Shown: positions 47,625-57,591 of the stretch, piece after piece
Layout of the letters: every line of letters begins with the position of its first letter
Numbering within the stretch: the stretch's first letter is position 1
DNA from: Cohnella panacarvi Gsoil 349
Lineage (GTDB): Bacteria > Bacillota > Bacilli > Paenibacillales > Paenibacillaceae
Direction of reading: 5' to 3'
DNA: 64,000 bases
NCBI RefSeq assembly: GCF_000515335.1
Contig: NZ_KI911563.1
Coordinates: forward strand, 201,735 to 265,734
Program-made: the position numbers and the translations under genes
Notes under the pieces: model-generated
Seen by the model: only the letters and a program-made list of their open reading frames with translations
Told to the model about the DNA's origin: nothing
The model's database searches: none

Positions 47625-50285
47625 TTGGCTAAACGCAAAAAGAAACGCGCTCCGTTCGGAGCAAGCTTAAAGTACGAAGTGTACGGCATTCTATTGATTA
47701 CGTTATCGGTCATCGCCATCTCCGGAGAAGCCGCCGTCGGAAGATCTCTTTCCAAGCTGTTCGGCTTCCTCCTTGGCATTCATTACTATATGCTCGCGCT
47801 AGCGGGTGTTTGGGTCGGACTGTACGTCATGATTAAACGCAGCTGGCCGCGCGGCTGGACGTCGCGCAGGTCCGGCTTTATTATCGTCGTGCTCGGTTTT
47901 ACGCTATGGAGCGCGATGGCCGCGATCGACAATAGCCTCGGTCCGGTCGATGCGGTTACGCCTTCGAATATCGTCAGCCAGACGACGGATCAATTGAAGG
48001 AGCAGCTATGGGCCGTTCCGCCGGAAGAAGACGTATCGATCACGAAGAAGGACATCGGCGGAGGAATGGCCGGCGCGCTGCAGTACTCGGTGCTCTATTG
48101 GCTGTTCGGCTATTACGGCGCGAAATTCGTGCTGATTATCGAATTCGCGATCGCTCTGTTGCTCATCACGAATCGCTCTTACGTCGAGATGGGCAGAGCG
48201 ATCCGTTTGTTCCTGATGCGCGTCATGCCGCTGTTGGCCGCGCGTCTGTCCTCCGGCAGCAAGCTGCTGCGCGCGAAAGCGGTGCCCGTCAAAGGCGCGG
48301 GCAAACCTGCGGCAATTCCGGCAATACCGCTCGAACCGGACGACGACGCGATGGACGAGCAGCCGCTCATGCCGCGGCAGCGCAAGACGCCGCTGTTCTT
48401 CCAGCTGTTCCATGGCAAACCGGAACGGGAGTCCGGAAGCATGCCGGAGGATCAGTGGGACGAAGACGAACCGGTCAACCTCAATATCAGGCCCTCGAAG
48501 AAAACCGATGCGGCGCCTGACGTTAAAAACATGCCTTCGGATGTACATACGATGCACGGGGATGACGATCGCGAGCCGGACGGCGAATTGCCGCAATCGT
48601 CTGTCACGCCGCCGCAAGAGCAGCCGCAGCCGAGATTTACGGATTTCGCGCAGCAGGTTTATCCAACCCCGACTTGGGAAGCCGAAGCCGATCGCGAGGA
48701 AGAGCCGGAGATGCCGGCTCATCTCGTGCAGTCTGAGCTGGAGCTTGGAATGGATGATGACGGGCATGCCGAGGTCGCGGATCAGCCTCAGGCAGACGAT
48801 GTCGCGGACATTGCGGCAACGCCCGAGCCGCCGAAACCGGCGCGCAAACCGCCGAAGCCGTATCGTCTGCCGGGACTGAACTTGCTCGACAAGCCGACGG
48901 CAACCGGCAAGTCCGGCAACGCCGCCGATTATATGAGCACCGCGCGCAAGCTCGAAGCGACGCTCGAGAGCTTCGGCGTTCGCGCCAAAGTGCTCGACGT
49001 GGCGAGAGGTCCCGCCGTTACGCGGTACGAGCTGCAGCCCGACGTCGGGGTCAAAGTCAGCCGCATCGTCAACTTGACCGACGATATCGCGCTTGCACTT
49101 GCCGCCAAGGATATTCGGATGGAAGCGCCGATACCCGGCAAATCGGCGATCGGCATCGAAGTTCCGAACAACGAGGTCAGCGTCGTTACGCTTCGCGAAG
49201 TGCTGGAGACTCAGCCGTTCCAAGAATCGCAGGCGAAGCTTACGATCGCGTTCGGGCGGGACATCTCCGGGCAGCCGATCGTCGGCAACTTGGCGAAGAT
49301 GCCGCATTTGCTCGTTGCTGGCGCGACCGGCTCCGGCAAATCCGTCTGCATCAACGGCATCATTACGAGCTTGCTCTATAAGGCGAAGCCGGACGAAGTG
49401 AAGTTTCTGATGATCGACCCGAAGATGGTCGAGCTCAACGTATACAACGGCATTCCGCATTTGCTGGCGCCGGTCGTCACGGACCCTCGCCGCGCTTCTC
49501 TCGCGTTGAAGAAAATCGTCGTGGAGATGGAGAAGCGGTACGAGAAGTTCTCCAAGTCCGGCACGCGTAACATCGAGGGCTATAACGCGCTTATGTTGAG
49601 CGGAGACAATCCGGACGGCGTTCTACCGTATATTGTTGTCATCGTGGACGAGCTCGCCGACTTGATGATGGTTGCCGCAGGCGACGTCGAAGACGCGATT
49701 ACACGCTTGGCACAGATGGCCCGCGCCGCGGGCATCCATCTGATTATCGCCACGCAGCGGCCGTCGGTCGACGTCATCACCGGCGTCATTAAGGCGAACA
49801 TTCCGAGCCGGATCGCGTTCGGCGTATCGTCGCAGGTCGATTCGCGCACGATTCTCGACATGGTAGGCGCGGAAAAGCTGCTCGGCCGGGGGGATATGCT
49901 GTTCCTGCCGATGGGCGCATCCAAGCCGATTCGGGTGCAGGGCGCGTTCTTATCGGATAACGAGGTCGAGCAAGTCGTCGGATACGCCCGCGGACAAGCC
50001 GAAGCCGAGTACAGCGAAGATCTGGTACCTGAAGTCGACGACACCGAATCGGACACGCCCGACGAAATGCTCGACGAGCTGTTCGATCAAGCGGTGCAGA
50101 TCATTATCGAAGCGAAGCAGGCGTCCGTCTCGCTGCTGCAACGCCGAATGAGAGTCGGATATACCCGTGCGGCGAGGCTGATCGACACGATGGAAGCCAA
50201 AGGCATCGTCGGCCCTTACGAAGGCAGCAAGCCGCGCGAGGTGCTCATGACGATGGAGCAGTATCAGCAGCGCATTTCTTCGTAA
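47625..50285 (+). CDS. spoIIIE: DNA translocase FtsK/SpoIIIE
   Basis: Membrane-anchored motor that pumps DNA through the division or sporulation septum. 886 residues: four membrane segments within the first 190, an acidic Pro/Glu-rich linker (about 200-415), the alpha/beta motor with Walker A GATGSGKS at residues 566-573 and Walker [12 protein letters not shown] near 671-681, and a C-terminal gamma winged helix ([19 protein letters not shown]) that reads polarity sequences. The slot after ylzJ is the spoIIIE site in B. subtilis. TTG start at 47625 follows GGGAGGTGG; an ATG at 47601 falls in the -10 box. Confidence 0.95.
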   Translation: MAKRKKKRAPFGASLKYEVYGILLITLSVIAISGEAAVGRSLSKLFGFLLGIHYYMLALAGVWVGLYVMIKRSWPRGWTSRRSGFIIVVLGFTLWSAMAAIDNSLGPVDAVTPSNIVSQTTDQLKEQLWAVPPEEDVSITKKDIGGGMAGALQYSVLYWLFGYYGAKFVLIIEFAIALLLITNRSYVEMGRAIRLFLMRVMPLLAARLSSGSKLLRAKAVPVKGAGKPAAIPAIPLEPDDDAMDEQPLMPRQRKTPLFFQLFHGKPERESGSMPEDQWDEDEPVNLNIRPSKKTDAAPDVKNMPSDVHTMHGDDDREPDGELPQSSVTPPQEQPQPRFTDFAQQVYPTPTWEAEADREEEPEMPAHLVQSELELGMDDDGHAEVADQPQADDVADIAATPEPPKPARKPPKPYRLPGLNLLDKPTATGKSGNAADYMSTARKLEATLESFGVRAKVLDVARGPAVTRYELQPDVGVKVSRIVNLTDDIALALAAKDIRMEAPIPGKSAIGIEVPNNEVSVVTLREVLETQPFQESQAKLTIAFGRDISGQPIVGNLAKMPHLLVAGATGSGKSVCINGIITSLLYKAKPDEVKFLMIDPKMVELNVYNGIPHLLAPVVTDPRRASLALKKIVVEMEKRYEKFSKSGTRNIEGYNALMLSGDNPDGVLPYIVVIVDELADLMMVAAGDVEDAITRLAQMARAAGIHLIIATQRPSVDVITGVIKANIPSRIAFGVSSQVDSRTILDMVGAEKLLGRGDMLFLPMGASKPIRVQGAFLSDNEVEQVVGYARGQAEAEYSEDLVPEVDDTESDTPDEMLDELFDQAVQIIIEAKQASVSLLQRRMRVGYTRAARLIDTMEAKGIVGPYEGSKPREVLMTMEQYQQRISS

Positions 50286-50315
50286 TTTCCAGCTCCATAC
50301 AGCACTCATTCGATT

Positions 50316-50353
50316 GCTCGCCGTCCCGGTCCGGGGCGGCGGGCTTTTTGTTT
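50316..50353 (+). terminator. Terminator after spoIIIE
   Basis: GCTCGCCGTCCCGG pairs with CCGGGGCGGCGGGC with two mismatches or wobbles and a one-base gap, then TTTTTG. Confidence 0.85.
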
Positions 50354-50444
50354 AGGCAGCCCGAAATGGGTATAAGAGGGTTTCGCGTATCTCATACTAA
50401 CGGGCGAACGACTAACTTGGATTACGAAGAAAGGCGTGAATACG

Positions 50445-51218
50445 GTGAGCTATCGTCTAGTCATCCTGACCGTTTGCATAGTGTTCGGCTTGCTTGGCCT
50501 CTATTCTTTGCAGAATCACGGGCTGAGCCGCGAGACGTTCGGAACAACTACGCTTAAACAAGGTTCGACGGGCAAAGATATTTACGAGCTGCAAGGCAGA
50601 CTGAAAGCGCTTGGGTATTTCAACGGAAAAGTAGACGGCATCTTCGGGAGCGAGACGAAGAACTCGGTCACTTGGTTCCAGTGGAAGTTCGGCTTGAAAT
50701 CGGACGGCGTCGTCGGAGCGAAAACCAAGCTCAAGCTGTGGAGCGCCACGAAAAACTGGAAGCCCACCGCCAGCGAGCTGCCTGGCGGCGCGGCGTCTTC
50801 CGGCGGCGGAGGAGGAGGTGCGGCAAGCGCTTCGAAACTTCCCGCCAATAACAATCTCGGCCTGACGGCCAAAGATCTAAAAATGATGGCGAACGCCGTC
50901 TATGGCGAATCCCGAGGAGAGCCTTATATCGGTCAAGTGGCGGTCGCGGCGGTCATCTTGAACCGCGTGCAATCTTCTCAATTCCCGAATACGGCTTCGG
51001 GCGTTATTTTCCAACCGGGCGCGTTCACGGCGGTAGCCGACGGCCAAATCTGGCTTACGCCTAACGAAAGCGCGATGAAAGCGGTGAAGGACGCGGTCAG
51101 CGGTTTGGATCCGACCGACGGCTGTCTCTATTACTTCAACCCGGCGACGGCCACGTCGAAATGGATCTGGTCGCGACCGCAGTACAAGACGATCGGGAAG
51201 CACATTTTCTGCCGGTAA
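50445..51218 (+). CDS. Cell wall hydrolase, SleB-type with peptidoglycan-binding domain
   Basis: 257 residues, N-terminal membrane/signal segment (LVILTVCIVFGLLGLYSL), a peptidoglycan-binding repeat (LKQGSTGKDIYELQGRLKA, about residues 29-85), a Ser/Gly-rich linker with a GGGGGG run, and a SleB-type hydrolase domain (about 140-257) with the catalytic-glutamate motif NAVYGESRGEPY. SleB proteins are spore cortex-lytic enzymes acting in germination; other SleB-fold proteins (CwlJ, YkvT) exist, so the exact role is not fixed. The GTG at 50445 fits the GAAAGG site better than the one at 50436. Confidence 0.88.
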   Translation: MSYRLVILTVCIVFGLLGLYSLQNHGLSRETFGTTTLKQGSTGKDIYELQGRLKALGYFNGKVDGIFGSETKNSVTWFQWKFGLKSDGVVGAKTKLKLWSATKNWKPTASELPGGAASSGGGGGGAASASKLPANNNLGLTAKDLKMMANAVYGESRGEPYIGQVAVAAVILNRVQSSQFPNTASGVIFQPGAFTAVADGQIWLTPNESAMKAVKDAVSGLDPTDGCLYYFNPATATSKWIWSRPQYKTIGKHIFCR

Positions 51219-51303
51219 GCCGCCTGTTTGCGTGGCCCGCGCAAAGGAAACGAAATGCGCTTTGAAACTTCGCGTCGCTTGGTGGCGAATGGGTTTCCAG
51301 CAT

Positions 51304-51333
51304 TTGCTTCTTGCTTGTTCAATCAGGTAGAAT
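51304..51333 (+). promoter_or_regulatory. Promoter of the ymfF-ymfH-ymfI genes
   Basis: TTGCTT (51304-51309), 18 bases, TAGAAT (51328-51333), 57 bases before ymfF. Confidence 0.6.
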
Positions 51334-51389
51334 GGGGCTGAACGCAACGAGACGAGGACGCGAATTTACTAAGTAAGGGGCATGAGTAA

Positions 51390-52670
51390 ATGTCGGAACA
51401 GTTCCAAAGAGGCACGCTCGGCCGACTGCGGCTGCACGTGTTGCCGACCAAGCGCTTCAAAACGTTCGCCGTGTCGTTGTTCGCAGGGGTACCGCTTACA
51501 GAGTCCGGGGTGACGCCGATCGCGCTCACCCCTTTCGTGCTTCGGCGGGGGACGCGGTCTTATCCGGAAACGATCTCTTTCCGCGAGAAGCTCGACGAAC
51601 TGTACGGCGCCGGTTTCGGATTCGACCTGTATAAGCGCGGCGACAATCAGATCGTCAATTTCCGTCTAGACATCATTAACGACCGATTCGTGTCTTCGTC
51701 GGAGCCGCTGCTCGGCGAGGCGCTTTCCTTTCTCGGCGAGGTGCTGACGAAGCCGGCGACGGAAAACGGACATTTTCGCTCTAAGTATATCGAAGCGGAG
51801 AAGACGACGGTAAGCAAACGCATCGATGCGATCATCAACGATAAAATCCGGTACGCGTCCGAGCGTTGCATCGAAGAGATGTGCTCGAACGAACCGTATC
51901 GATTGCTTGCGCTCGGGCGTAAGGACGAGCTGGCGGCAATCGACGGAGCCTCGCTATACGAGTCTTACACGCGTTGGCTTAGCCAAGCGAACTTGGACCT
52001 GTACGTGGCGGGCGATACGACGCTGGAGGAAGTCGCGGCGTTCGCGAAGCGTTCGTTCGATCTGCCGGACGGCGCGCCTTCCGCGTACGCTCCGCCTACG
52101 CTGGCAGAGGCTAGACCCGAAGTGCAGACGATCCAGGAGCGGCTCGAGGTCGGCCAAGGCAAGCTGAACATGGGGCTTCGCGTCGGCGCCTCGTACGGCA
52201 GCGACGAATATGCGGCGCTGCTCGTGTATAACGGCTTGCTGGGAGCGTTCCCGCACTCTAAGCTATTCGTTAACGTGCGGGAGAAAGCGAGCCTTGCGTA
52301 TTACGCATCATCCAGGCTGGACGGACATAAAGGCCTCCTGACGCTTCAATCCGGCATCGAGATCAAGAACTTCGAGCGCGCCTCGCGCATTATGCAGGAA
52401 CAGCTTGAAGCGCTCAAAGCCGGCGACTTCTCGGAGACGGACGTGCAGCGCACGAAGGCGATGATCGTGAACCAATTGCGGGAGCTGCAGGATTCGGCGT
52501 TCGAGCGCATCTCGTTCGATTTCAGCAACGTGCTGTCCGGCGCCAATCGCACCGGCGAAAGCTTCATCGCCGACATCGAAGCGGTCACGCCGGGGCAGGC
52601 GACGGCGGCCGCTCATTTGGCGAAGCTGGACACGATATACTTCCTGCGCGACCTAAAGGAGGAGGGCTGA
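51390..52670 (+). CDS. ymfF: YmfF, M16-family protein without zinc motif
   Basis: 426 residues with the M16 fold (RLRLHVLPTKRFKTFAVSLF at the start, LVYNGLLGAFPHSKLFVNV near 285-303) but no HxxEH: the place where it is expected reads TPFVLRRGTRSYPE. It is the non-catalytic partner type; the next gene supplies HFLEH. A heterodimer of one active and one inactive M16 chain, as in mitochondrial processing peptidase and AlbE-AlbF systems, is likely. ATG at 51390 after AAGGGG; an ATG at 51382 is out of frame. Confidence 0.92.
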   Translation: MSEQFQRGTLGRLRLHVLPTKRFKTFAVSLFAGVPLTESGVTPIALTPFVLRRGTRSYPETISFREKLDELYGAGFGFDLYKRGDNQIVNFRLDIINDRFVSSSEPLLGEALSFLGEVLTKPATENGHFRSKYIEAEKTTVSKRIDAIINDKIRYASERCIEEMCSNEPYRLLALGRKDELAAIDGASLYESYTRWLSQANLDLYVAGDTTLEEVAAFAKRSFDLPDGAPSAYAPPTLAEARPEVQTIQERLEVGQGKLNMGLRVGASYGSDEYAALLVYNGLLGAFPHSKLFVNVREKASLAYYASSRLDGHKGLLTLQSGIEIKNFERASRIMQEQLEALKAGDFSETDVQRTKAMIVNQLRELQDSAFERISFDFSNVLSGANRTGESFIADIEAVTPGQATAAAHLAKLDTIYFLRDLKEEG

Positions 52671-52672
52671 CC

Positions 52673-53956
52673 ATGCCGTTGCTCGAGTATCCGACGCTGC
52701 AAGAAAAAATATGGCACGAGAAGCTGGACAACGGACTGGACGTGTTCATCCTGCCGAAGCCCGGCTTTACGAAGACGTACGCCACGTTCACGACCAAATA
52801 CGGTTCGGCAGACAATCACTTCACCGTTCCGGGCGGAGAGACGGTCCGCGTTCCGGACGGTATCGCCCATTTTCTGGAGCACAAAATGTTCGAGGAACCG
52901 GAAGGCGATATTTTCTCCGCTTTCGCTTCTCAGGGAGCCGCGGCTAACGCCTACACGAGCTTCGACCGGACCGTTTATTTATTTTCCGCCACCAAGGATA
53001 TAGCCGCCAACCTCGGCACGTTGCTGCATTTCGTGCAGAATCCTTATTTCACCGACGAGAACGTCGAGAAGGAAAAGGGCATCATCGTACAAGAAATCGA
53101 CATGTACAGGGACAATCCCGATTGGCGCGTTTATTTCGGCTTGAACGAGGCGATGTACGAGAAGCACCCGGTGCGCATCGATATCGCGGGAACGGCGGAT
53201 TCGGTCCGCTCCATCACGAAGGAAATGCTGTACGATTGCTACCATACGTTCTACCATCCCTCGAACATGACGCTGTTCGTCGTGGGCGGCGTCGATCCCG
53301 AAGAGACGATGGCGCAGGTGAAGCGGGATCAAGCCGGCAAGACGTTCGGTCCGGGCGGCGAAATCGGACGGTTATTCGAGGACGAGCCGAAGACGGTGAA
53401 ACAGAAGAAGAAGGAAATCTTCCTTCCCGTATCGCTGCCGAAATGCATGTTCGGCTTTAAGGACGATCCGGGCACGGGACGCGATGCCATTCGCTACGAG
53501 CTGTCGAGTAAAATCATGCTGGAATCGGTGCTCGGATCCAGCTCCACATTGTATCAGTCGCTGTACGACGACAACTTGATCTCCGACAGCTTCGGCCATG
53601 AGTTCAACACCGGTCCAGGCTATGCGTTCTCCGTTATCGGCGGGGAGACGCCCGATCCCGACGAGCTCGTGCGCCGCGTCACGGAGGCGATGTACGAAGC
53701 GGCTTCCGCAGGCATTCCGGAGGAGATCTTCGAACGCACGCGCCGCAAACGGATCGGAGCGATGCTGCGCATGTTCAATAGCCCGGAAGCGATCGCCAGC
53801 GAGTTTACGCGGTACCGCCACAAAGGCGGCGACTTGTTCCGCGCCGTAGAGGTGTTCGAAAGCTTAACGCTCGATGAAGTGAACGAGCGGCTTCGCGAGC
53901 ACGCCAAACCCGAGCAGCTTGCCGTCGCGGTCGTCAGGAGCAAAGCCTCCTCTTGA
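52673..53956 (+). CDS. ymfH: YmfH, M16 zinc protease
   Basis: 427 residues with zinc motif H66-F-L-E69-H70 (GIAHFLEHKMFEEPEGD) and the second Glu in GIIVQEIDMYRDNPDW. Starts two bases after ymfF with GGAGGG just before, so made in equal amounts with it. Substrate is unknown; related pairs process peptides. Overlaps ymfI by 4 bases (TTGA). Confidence 0.94.
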   Translation: MPLLEYPTLQEKIWHEKLDNGLDVFILPKPGFTKTYATFTTKYGSADNHFTVPGGETVRVPDGIAHFLEHKMFEEPEGDIFSAFASQGAAANAYTSFDRTVYLFSATKDIAANLGTLLHFVQNPYFTDENVEKEKGIIVQEIDMYRDNPDWRVYFGLNEAMYEKHPVRIDIAGTADSVRSITKEMLYDCYHTFYHPSNMTLFVVGGVDPEETMAQVKRDQAGKTFGPGGEIGRLFEDEPKTVKQKKKEIFLPVSLPKCMFGFKDDPGTGRDAIRYELSSKIMLESVLGSSSTLYQSLYDDNLISDSFGHEFNTGPGYAFSVIGGETPDPDELVRRVTEAMYEAASAGIPEEIFERTRRKRIGAMLRMFNSPEAIASEFTRYRHKGGDLFRAVEVFESLTLDEVNERLREHAKPEQLAVAVVRSKASS

Positions 53957-54690
53957 ACCGTATAGCGCTTGTCACCGGCGGCTCCCGAGGCATCGGGGCC
54001 GCCGTGGCCAAACAGCTTGCGGCGGACGGATACGACGTTGCCGTCCAATATTACGCGGCTGTCCGGCAAGCGGAGGAAGTCGCTACGGCATGCCGGGCGT
54101 CCGGGAGCCGCGCGATCGTCGTGCAGGCGGATGCTCGCTCGGGGCAATCGCTGCGCGATATGAAGGCGAAGCTGGACGCGGAAGGCTGGGTTCCGGGCGT
54201 TATCGTGCATGGCGCCGGAGCCGCCCATTACGGGCTACTCGAGGATACCGGCGAGGACGTGTGGGACGACTTGTTCACGCTACATTTGAAGAGTGCGTAT
54301 TATTTGACGAAGCTTTTCGGACCGGCTATGGCATGGAACAGGCGGGGGAGATTCGTCTATCTGTCCAGTTTGTGGGGAGTCGTCGGGGCAGCCGGGGAAG
54401 CGGTGTACGCAGCGTCCAAAGGCGGCTTGAACGCGTTCGTCAAATCGATGGCGAAGGAGCTGGCTTCCTCGGGCGTAACGGTGAACGCCGTGGCGCCCGG
54501 CGCGATCGACACGGACATGCTCGCCGCGCTGGGCGAGGAAGATAAGGCTTCGCTGCGCCAAGCGATCCCGCTCGGACGGCTCGGCACTGCTGAAGAAGTC
54601 GCTTCGCTCGTTCGCTATCTCGTATCGGAGGGCGCGAACTACGTTACCGGGCAAGTCATCGGGATCAACGGGGGTTGGAACGGGGAATGA
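53953..54690 (+). CDS. ymfI: Short-chain dehydrogenase/reductase YmfI
   Basis: 245-residue classical SDR: NAD(P)-binding TGGSRGIGAAVA near residues 8-19, active-site Y152 and K156 in AVYAASKGG, Ser in LSSLWG, and the family end VTGQVIGINGGW, much like FabG. Starts at a TTG overlapping ymfH. Its substrate is unknown; similar to 3-oxoacyl reductases. Confidence 0.93.
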   Translation: MNRIALVTGGSRGIGAAVAKQLAADGYDVAVQYYAAVRQAEEVATACRASGSRAIVVQADARSGQSLRDMKAKLDAEGWVPGVIVHGAGAAHYGLLEDTGEDVWDDLFTLHLKSAYYLTKLFGPAMAWNRRGRFVYLSSLWGVVGAAGEAVYAASKGGLNAFVKSMAKELASSGVTVNAVAPGAIDTDMLAALGEEDKASLRQAIPLGRLGTAEEVASLVRYLVSEGANYVTGQVIGINGGWNGE

Positions 54691-54762
54691 CGCATAATTA
54701 CGGCCTCTTGCGCGCATATTATCGATGAGCTTTTATCCCGTAACCATCGAGGAGGCTGTAAC

Positions 54763-55017
54763 ATGTCAACCGTACTCAACGATTTCGACACCTGGAAGAA
54801 GTTTTTGGGCGATCGAGTCAGCGCGGCGAAGAAAATGGGCATCAACGAAGAGGTCATTTCGAAGCTGGCTTATGAGATCGGGTCTTTCCTAGATACGAAG
54901 GTCGATCCTAAAAACGATGAAGAACGCGTGTTGAAAGAGCTTTGGGACGTAGGGGATGAAAGCGATCGTAAAACGATGGCGAAGCTGATGGTCAAGCTTG
55001 CCGATCACAGCAGCTGA
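54763..55017 (+). CDS. ymfJ: DUF3243 protein YmfJ
   Basis: 84-residue small helical protein of unknown function (NDFDTWKKFLGDRVSAAKKM, ending AKLMVKLADHSS). Preceded by GAGGAGG. A fixed member of the ymf cluster in Bacilli. Confidence 0.88.
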   Translation: MSTVLNDFDTWKKFLGDRVSAAKKMGINEEVISKLAYEIGSFLDTKVDPKNDEERVLKELWDVGDESDRKTMAKLMVKLADHSS

Positions 55018-55038
55018 AGCTATCGATGCAAGCGACTC

Positions 55039-55066
55039 AGAAAGCCTCCGCAAGGAGGCTTTCTGT
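55039..55066 (+). terminator. Hairpin terminator after ymfJ
   Basis: AGAAAGCCTCC (55039-55049) pairs perfectly with GGAGGCTTTCT (55054-55064) around a GCAA loop. The T run is inside the stem, so termination may work in both directions. Confidence 0.75.
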
Positions 55067-55216
55067 CCGATTAAAGCGAAAGTTTTTGTTTTTGCTTAGA
55101 GAACGGGACTTTTGTATTAAGTTGTTGTAAGATTATGCAGGATAATGAGGAGCGTTGTAGAATAACAAAGAAAGAACATTGCAGCTAAGCGTTGCTCGAA
55201 CCGAATGAGGTGCATG

Positions 55217-55984
55217 ATGGAACCCAAACAGTGGTACATGGAATATAAAATTCATAAAAACCGTCCCGGCTTGCTCGGAGATATCGCTTCCTTGCTCGGG
55301 ATGCTCGAAGTCAACATTATAACGATAAACGGCGTAGAAGACCGGACACGCGGCATGCTGCTGCAGACGAACGACGACGAGAAAATCGAGCTGCTCAGCA
55401 AAATGCTGAACAAAGTCGAGAACATTACGGTGAATAAGATTCGGCCTCCTAGGCTGACAGACATACTTGCTGTACGGCACGGCCGGTACATCGAGAGAGA
55501 TTCCGACGACCGGAAGACGTTCCGGTTCACGAGGGATGAACTCGGGTTGCTCGTCGACTTCCTCGGCGAATTGTTCAAGCGGGAAGGCAACCAGACGATC
55601 GGACTGCGCGGTATGCCGCGCGTAGGCAAGACAGAGTCGATCATCGCGGGAAGCGTATGCGCGAACAAGCGTTGGACGTTCGTTTCTTCGACGCTGTTGA
55701 GACAGACGGTTAGAAGCCAATTGTCGGACGACGAGATGACTCCTAACAACGTCTTCATTATCGACGGAATCGTCAGCACGATCCGGTCGAACGAGAAGCA
55801 TCACGCTCTTCTTCAAGAGCTGATGGCGATGAATTCGACCAAAGTGATCGAGCACCCGGATATTTTCGTAAGGGAATCGCAGTTCGATTATGACGTATTC
55901 GATTTCATCATTGAATTGCGGAATACGCCGGACGAAGAAATTACGTACGTCAATTTCACGACGGCCGGATTCGAAGACCTGTAA
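55217..55984 (+). CDS. ymfK: DUF3388 protein YmfK with ACT-like and P-loop domains
   Basis: 255 residues. N-terminal ACT-like domain (MEYKIHKNRPGLLGDIASLL to about residue 75), then a P-loop part: GMPRVGKTES with G132-T139, and FIIDGIVS as a possible Walker B near 182. ACT domain plus ATPase suggests ligand-controlled ATP binding, but no function is established. ATG at 55217 is best placed after GAGGTG; ATG 55214 and 55205 are alternatives. Confidence 0.88.
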   Translation: MEPKQWYMEYKIHKNRPGLLGDIASLLGMLEVNIITINGVEDRTRGMLLQTNDDEKIELLSKMLNKVENITVNKIRPPRLTDILAVRHGRYIERDSDDRKTFRFTRDELGLLVDFLGELFKREGNQTIGLRGMPRVGKTESIIAGSVCANKRWTFVSSTLLRQTVRSQLSDDEMTPNNVFIIDGIVSTIRSNEKHHALLQELMAMNSTKVIEHPDIFVRESQFDYDVFDFIIELRNTPDEEITYVNFTTAGFEDL

Positions 55985-56035
55985 TCTTACATAATCATCG
56001 CTACTCTACAACATGAACCGAAAGAGGTGAAACTT

Positions 56036-56908
56036 GTGTCCGATCTAGGTGCTTTACTTCGTAAAGCGCGCGAGCAGCGCGGCTATTCGCTGGACGATAT
56101 CCAGGAAACCACCAAAATACGCAAAAGGTATTTGGAAGCGATCGAGACAGGCGACTACAAAGTGCTTCCCGGATCTTTTTACGTTCGGGCATTCGTGAAG
56201 ACGTACGCCGAAACTGTCGGACTTGACGCCGAAGAAGTGCTTCGCCTCTACCAGAAGGAATTGCCTAAAGCGGCGACTTCCGAGGTCGGCACCGCCGAAC
56301 CTCGCATAAAGCCCAAACGCAGAAGCGTGCAACATAACGATAGATGGGGCAAAGTCGCGGTATCGCTGCTCATGTGGGCTTTTCCGATCCTAATCGCAGC
56401 CGTTATTTATGTGTACTACTCGAATACGAAGGATTCGAATCCGGAAGAACTCGGGACGCCTCCGCCGATTACTTCGGACACAACTACGCCGTCGCCTTCC
56501 ATATCGGAGACGCCGACGCCGTCGATTACGCCGACGATTACCCCGCCGCCTACTCCGAACGTATCCGTGCAATTGGTCGAGACGAAAGGCGGCAAGCAGT
56601 ACTATTCGGTGTCGCCGGGAACGGGGCATAAGATTCAGGTCGACGTGTCCGGTTACGTATGGATCGGCGTATATCCGGGTAACGGGGCTAAAGGCAAAGG
56701 GCTATTAAACAAGACGGTGCTCGATAAAGACGTGCCGACGAATTCGACGTTCAGCTTCCCTTTGGATCAACAGTTATTCGTGAACGTCGGCAGCGCGGAT
56801 AAAGCGGTCGTATCGATCGACGGCGTGACGATTGAGGACGGAGACAAGGCGGGACAGCCGATTCGGATGGTCTTTACGCCCGCCGAGGGAGAGACATCAG
56901 CACAATAA
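56036..56908 (+). CDS. rodZ: RodZ-family protein (YmfM)
   Basis: 290 residues: N-terminal RodZ-type helix-turn-helix (LGALLRKAREQRGYSLDDI to about 75), one membrane helix (VAVSLLMWAFPILIAAVIY, about 105-123), an external Thr/Pro/Ser-rich stalk (about 138-178) and a DUF4115 domain at about 180-290. RodZ links MreB to the wall synthesis complex. GTG at 56036 has correct spacing to AAAGAGGTG. Usual gene of this cluster before pgsA. Confidence 0.9.
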   Translation: MSDLGALLRKAREQRGYSLDDIQETTKIRKRYLEAIETGDYKVLPGSFYVRAFVKTYAETVGLDAEEVLRLYQKELPKAATSEVGTAEPRIKPKRRSVQHNDRWGKVAVSLLMWAFPILIAAVIYVYYSNTKDSNPEELGTPPPITSDTTTPSPSISETPTPSITPTITPPPTPNVSVQLVETKGGKQYYSVSPGTGHKIQVDVSGYVWIGVYPGNGAKGKGLLNKTVLDKDVPTNSTFSFPLDQQLFVNVGSADKAVVSIDGVTIEDGDKAGQPIRMVFTPAEGETSAQ

Positions 56909-56920
56909 GCCAATCATTCG

Positions 56921-56945
56921 GCCCTCGTTAATGAGGGCTTTTTCG
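56921..56945 (+). terminator. Terminator after rodZ
   Basis: GCCCTC-GTTAAT-GAGGGC (56921-56938) followed by TTTTT. Confidence 0.87.
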
Positions 56946-56947
56946 TT

Positions 56948-56976
56948 TTTGGCGTAGTCGGTTCTCGTGCTATAAT
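56948..56976 (+). promoter_or_regulatory. Probable promoter of yajQ
   Basis: TATAAT (56971-56976) with TTTGGC (56948-56953) 17 bases upstream. Confidence 0.55.
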
Positions 56977-57013
56977 GGTAGGAAAAATCGGGACAGAGAA
57001 AGGAAGATCGTTA

Positions 57014-57505
57014 ATGGCATCGGAATATTCTTTCGATATCGTATCCAAAGTGGATATGCAGGAGGTTAATAATGCGGTCACGCAAGCCATGAAGGAGATC
57101 GAGACGCGATTCGACTTCAAAGGCAGCAAAAGCAGCATCAAGCTCGAGAACGAACAGCTTGTCGTCGCTTCCGACGACGATTATAAGCTAAAGAGCGTTA
57201 TCGATATTCTGCAGACGAAGATGATCAAGCGCGGCGTTCCGATCTTGAATCTGGACTATGGCAAAGTCGAGTCCGCGTCCGGAGGCACCGTCCGCCAAGT
57301 CATCAAGATGAAGCAGGGCATCGATCAGGATAACGCCAAAAAAATCAACATTCTGATCCGCGATTCCAAGCTGAAAGTGAAGAGCATGATTCAAGGCGAC
57401 TCGCTGCGCGTTACCGGCAAGAGCAAGGACGATCTGCAAAACGTAATGGGATTGCTTAGAGGCGCTGGACTCCCGCTGGAGCTTCAATTCAACAATTTCC
57501 GCTAA
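57014..57505 (+). CDS. yajQ: YajQ-family (DUF520) nucleotide-binding protein
   Basis: 163 residues, full-length Yaj[18 protein letters not shown] at the start, [11 protein letters not shown] near residues 31-41, [19 protein letters not shown] near 135. Family members bind tRNA or cyclic di-GMP in other bacteria. ATG at 57014 follows AAAGGAAG; the earlier open frame begins inside the -10 box. Confidence 0.94.
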   Translation: MASEYSFDIVSKVDMQEVNNAVTQAMKEIETRFDFKGSKSSIKLENEQLVVASDDDYKLKSVIDILQTKMIKRGVPILNLDYGKVESASGGTVRQVIKMKQGIDQDNAKKINILIRDSKLKVKSMIQGDSLRVTGKSKDDLQNVMGLLRGAGLPLELQFNNFR

Positions 57506-57515
57506 GCGGCTGTTT

Positions 57516-57545
57516 TTGACACTTTACATAGCGTTCGATTATACT
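57516..57545 (+). promoter_or_regulatory. Promoter of rimO
   Basis: TTGACA (57516-57521), 18 bases, TATACT (57540-57545). Confidence 0.78.
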
Positions 57546-57591
57546 TTGTGATGGGTTATTTCTACGGACGAACGTATGGGGGATCAAAGCG

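Noticed and set aside
51390-52670. ymfF as a pseudogene because it lacks HxxEH
   Set aside because: Zinc-less M16 partners are a known type, the frame is intact and the gene is translationally coupled to the active ymfH.
55660-55675. CGAACAAGCGTT resembling a LexA box
   Set aside because: Inside the ymfK coding region, lacks the final YC, and no promoter is near.
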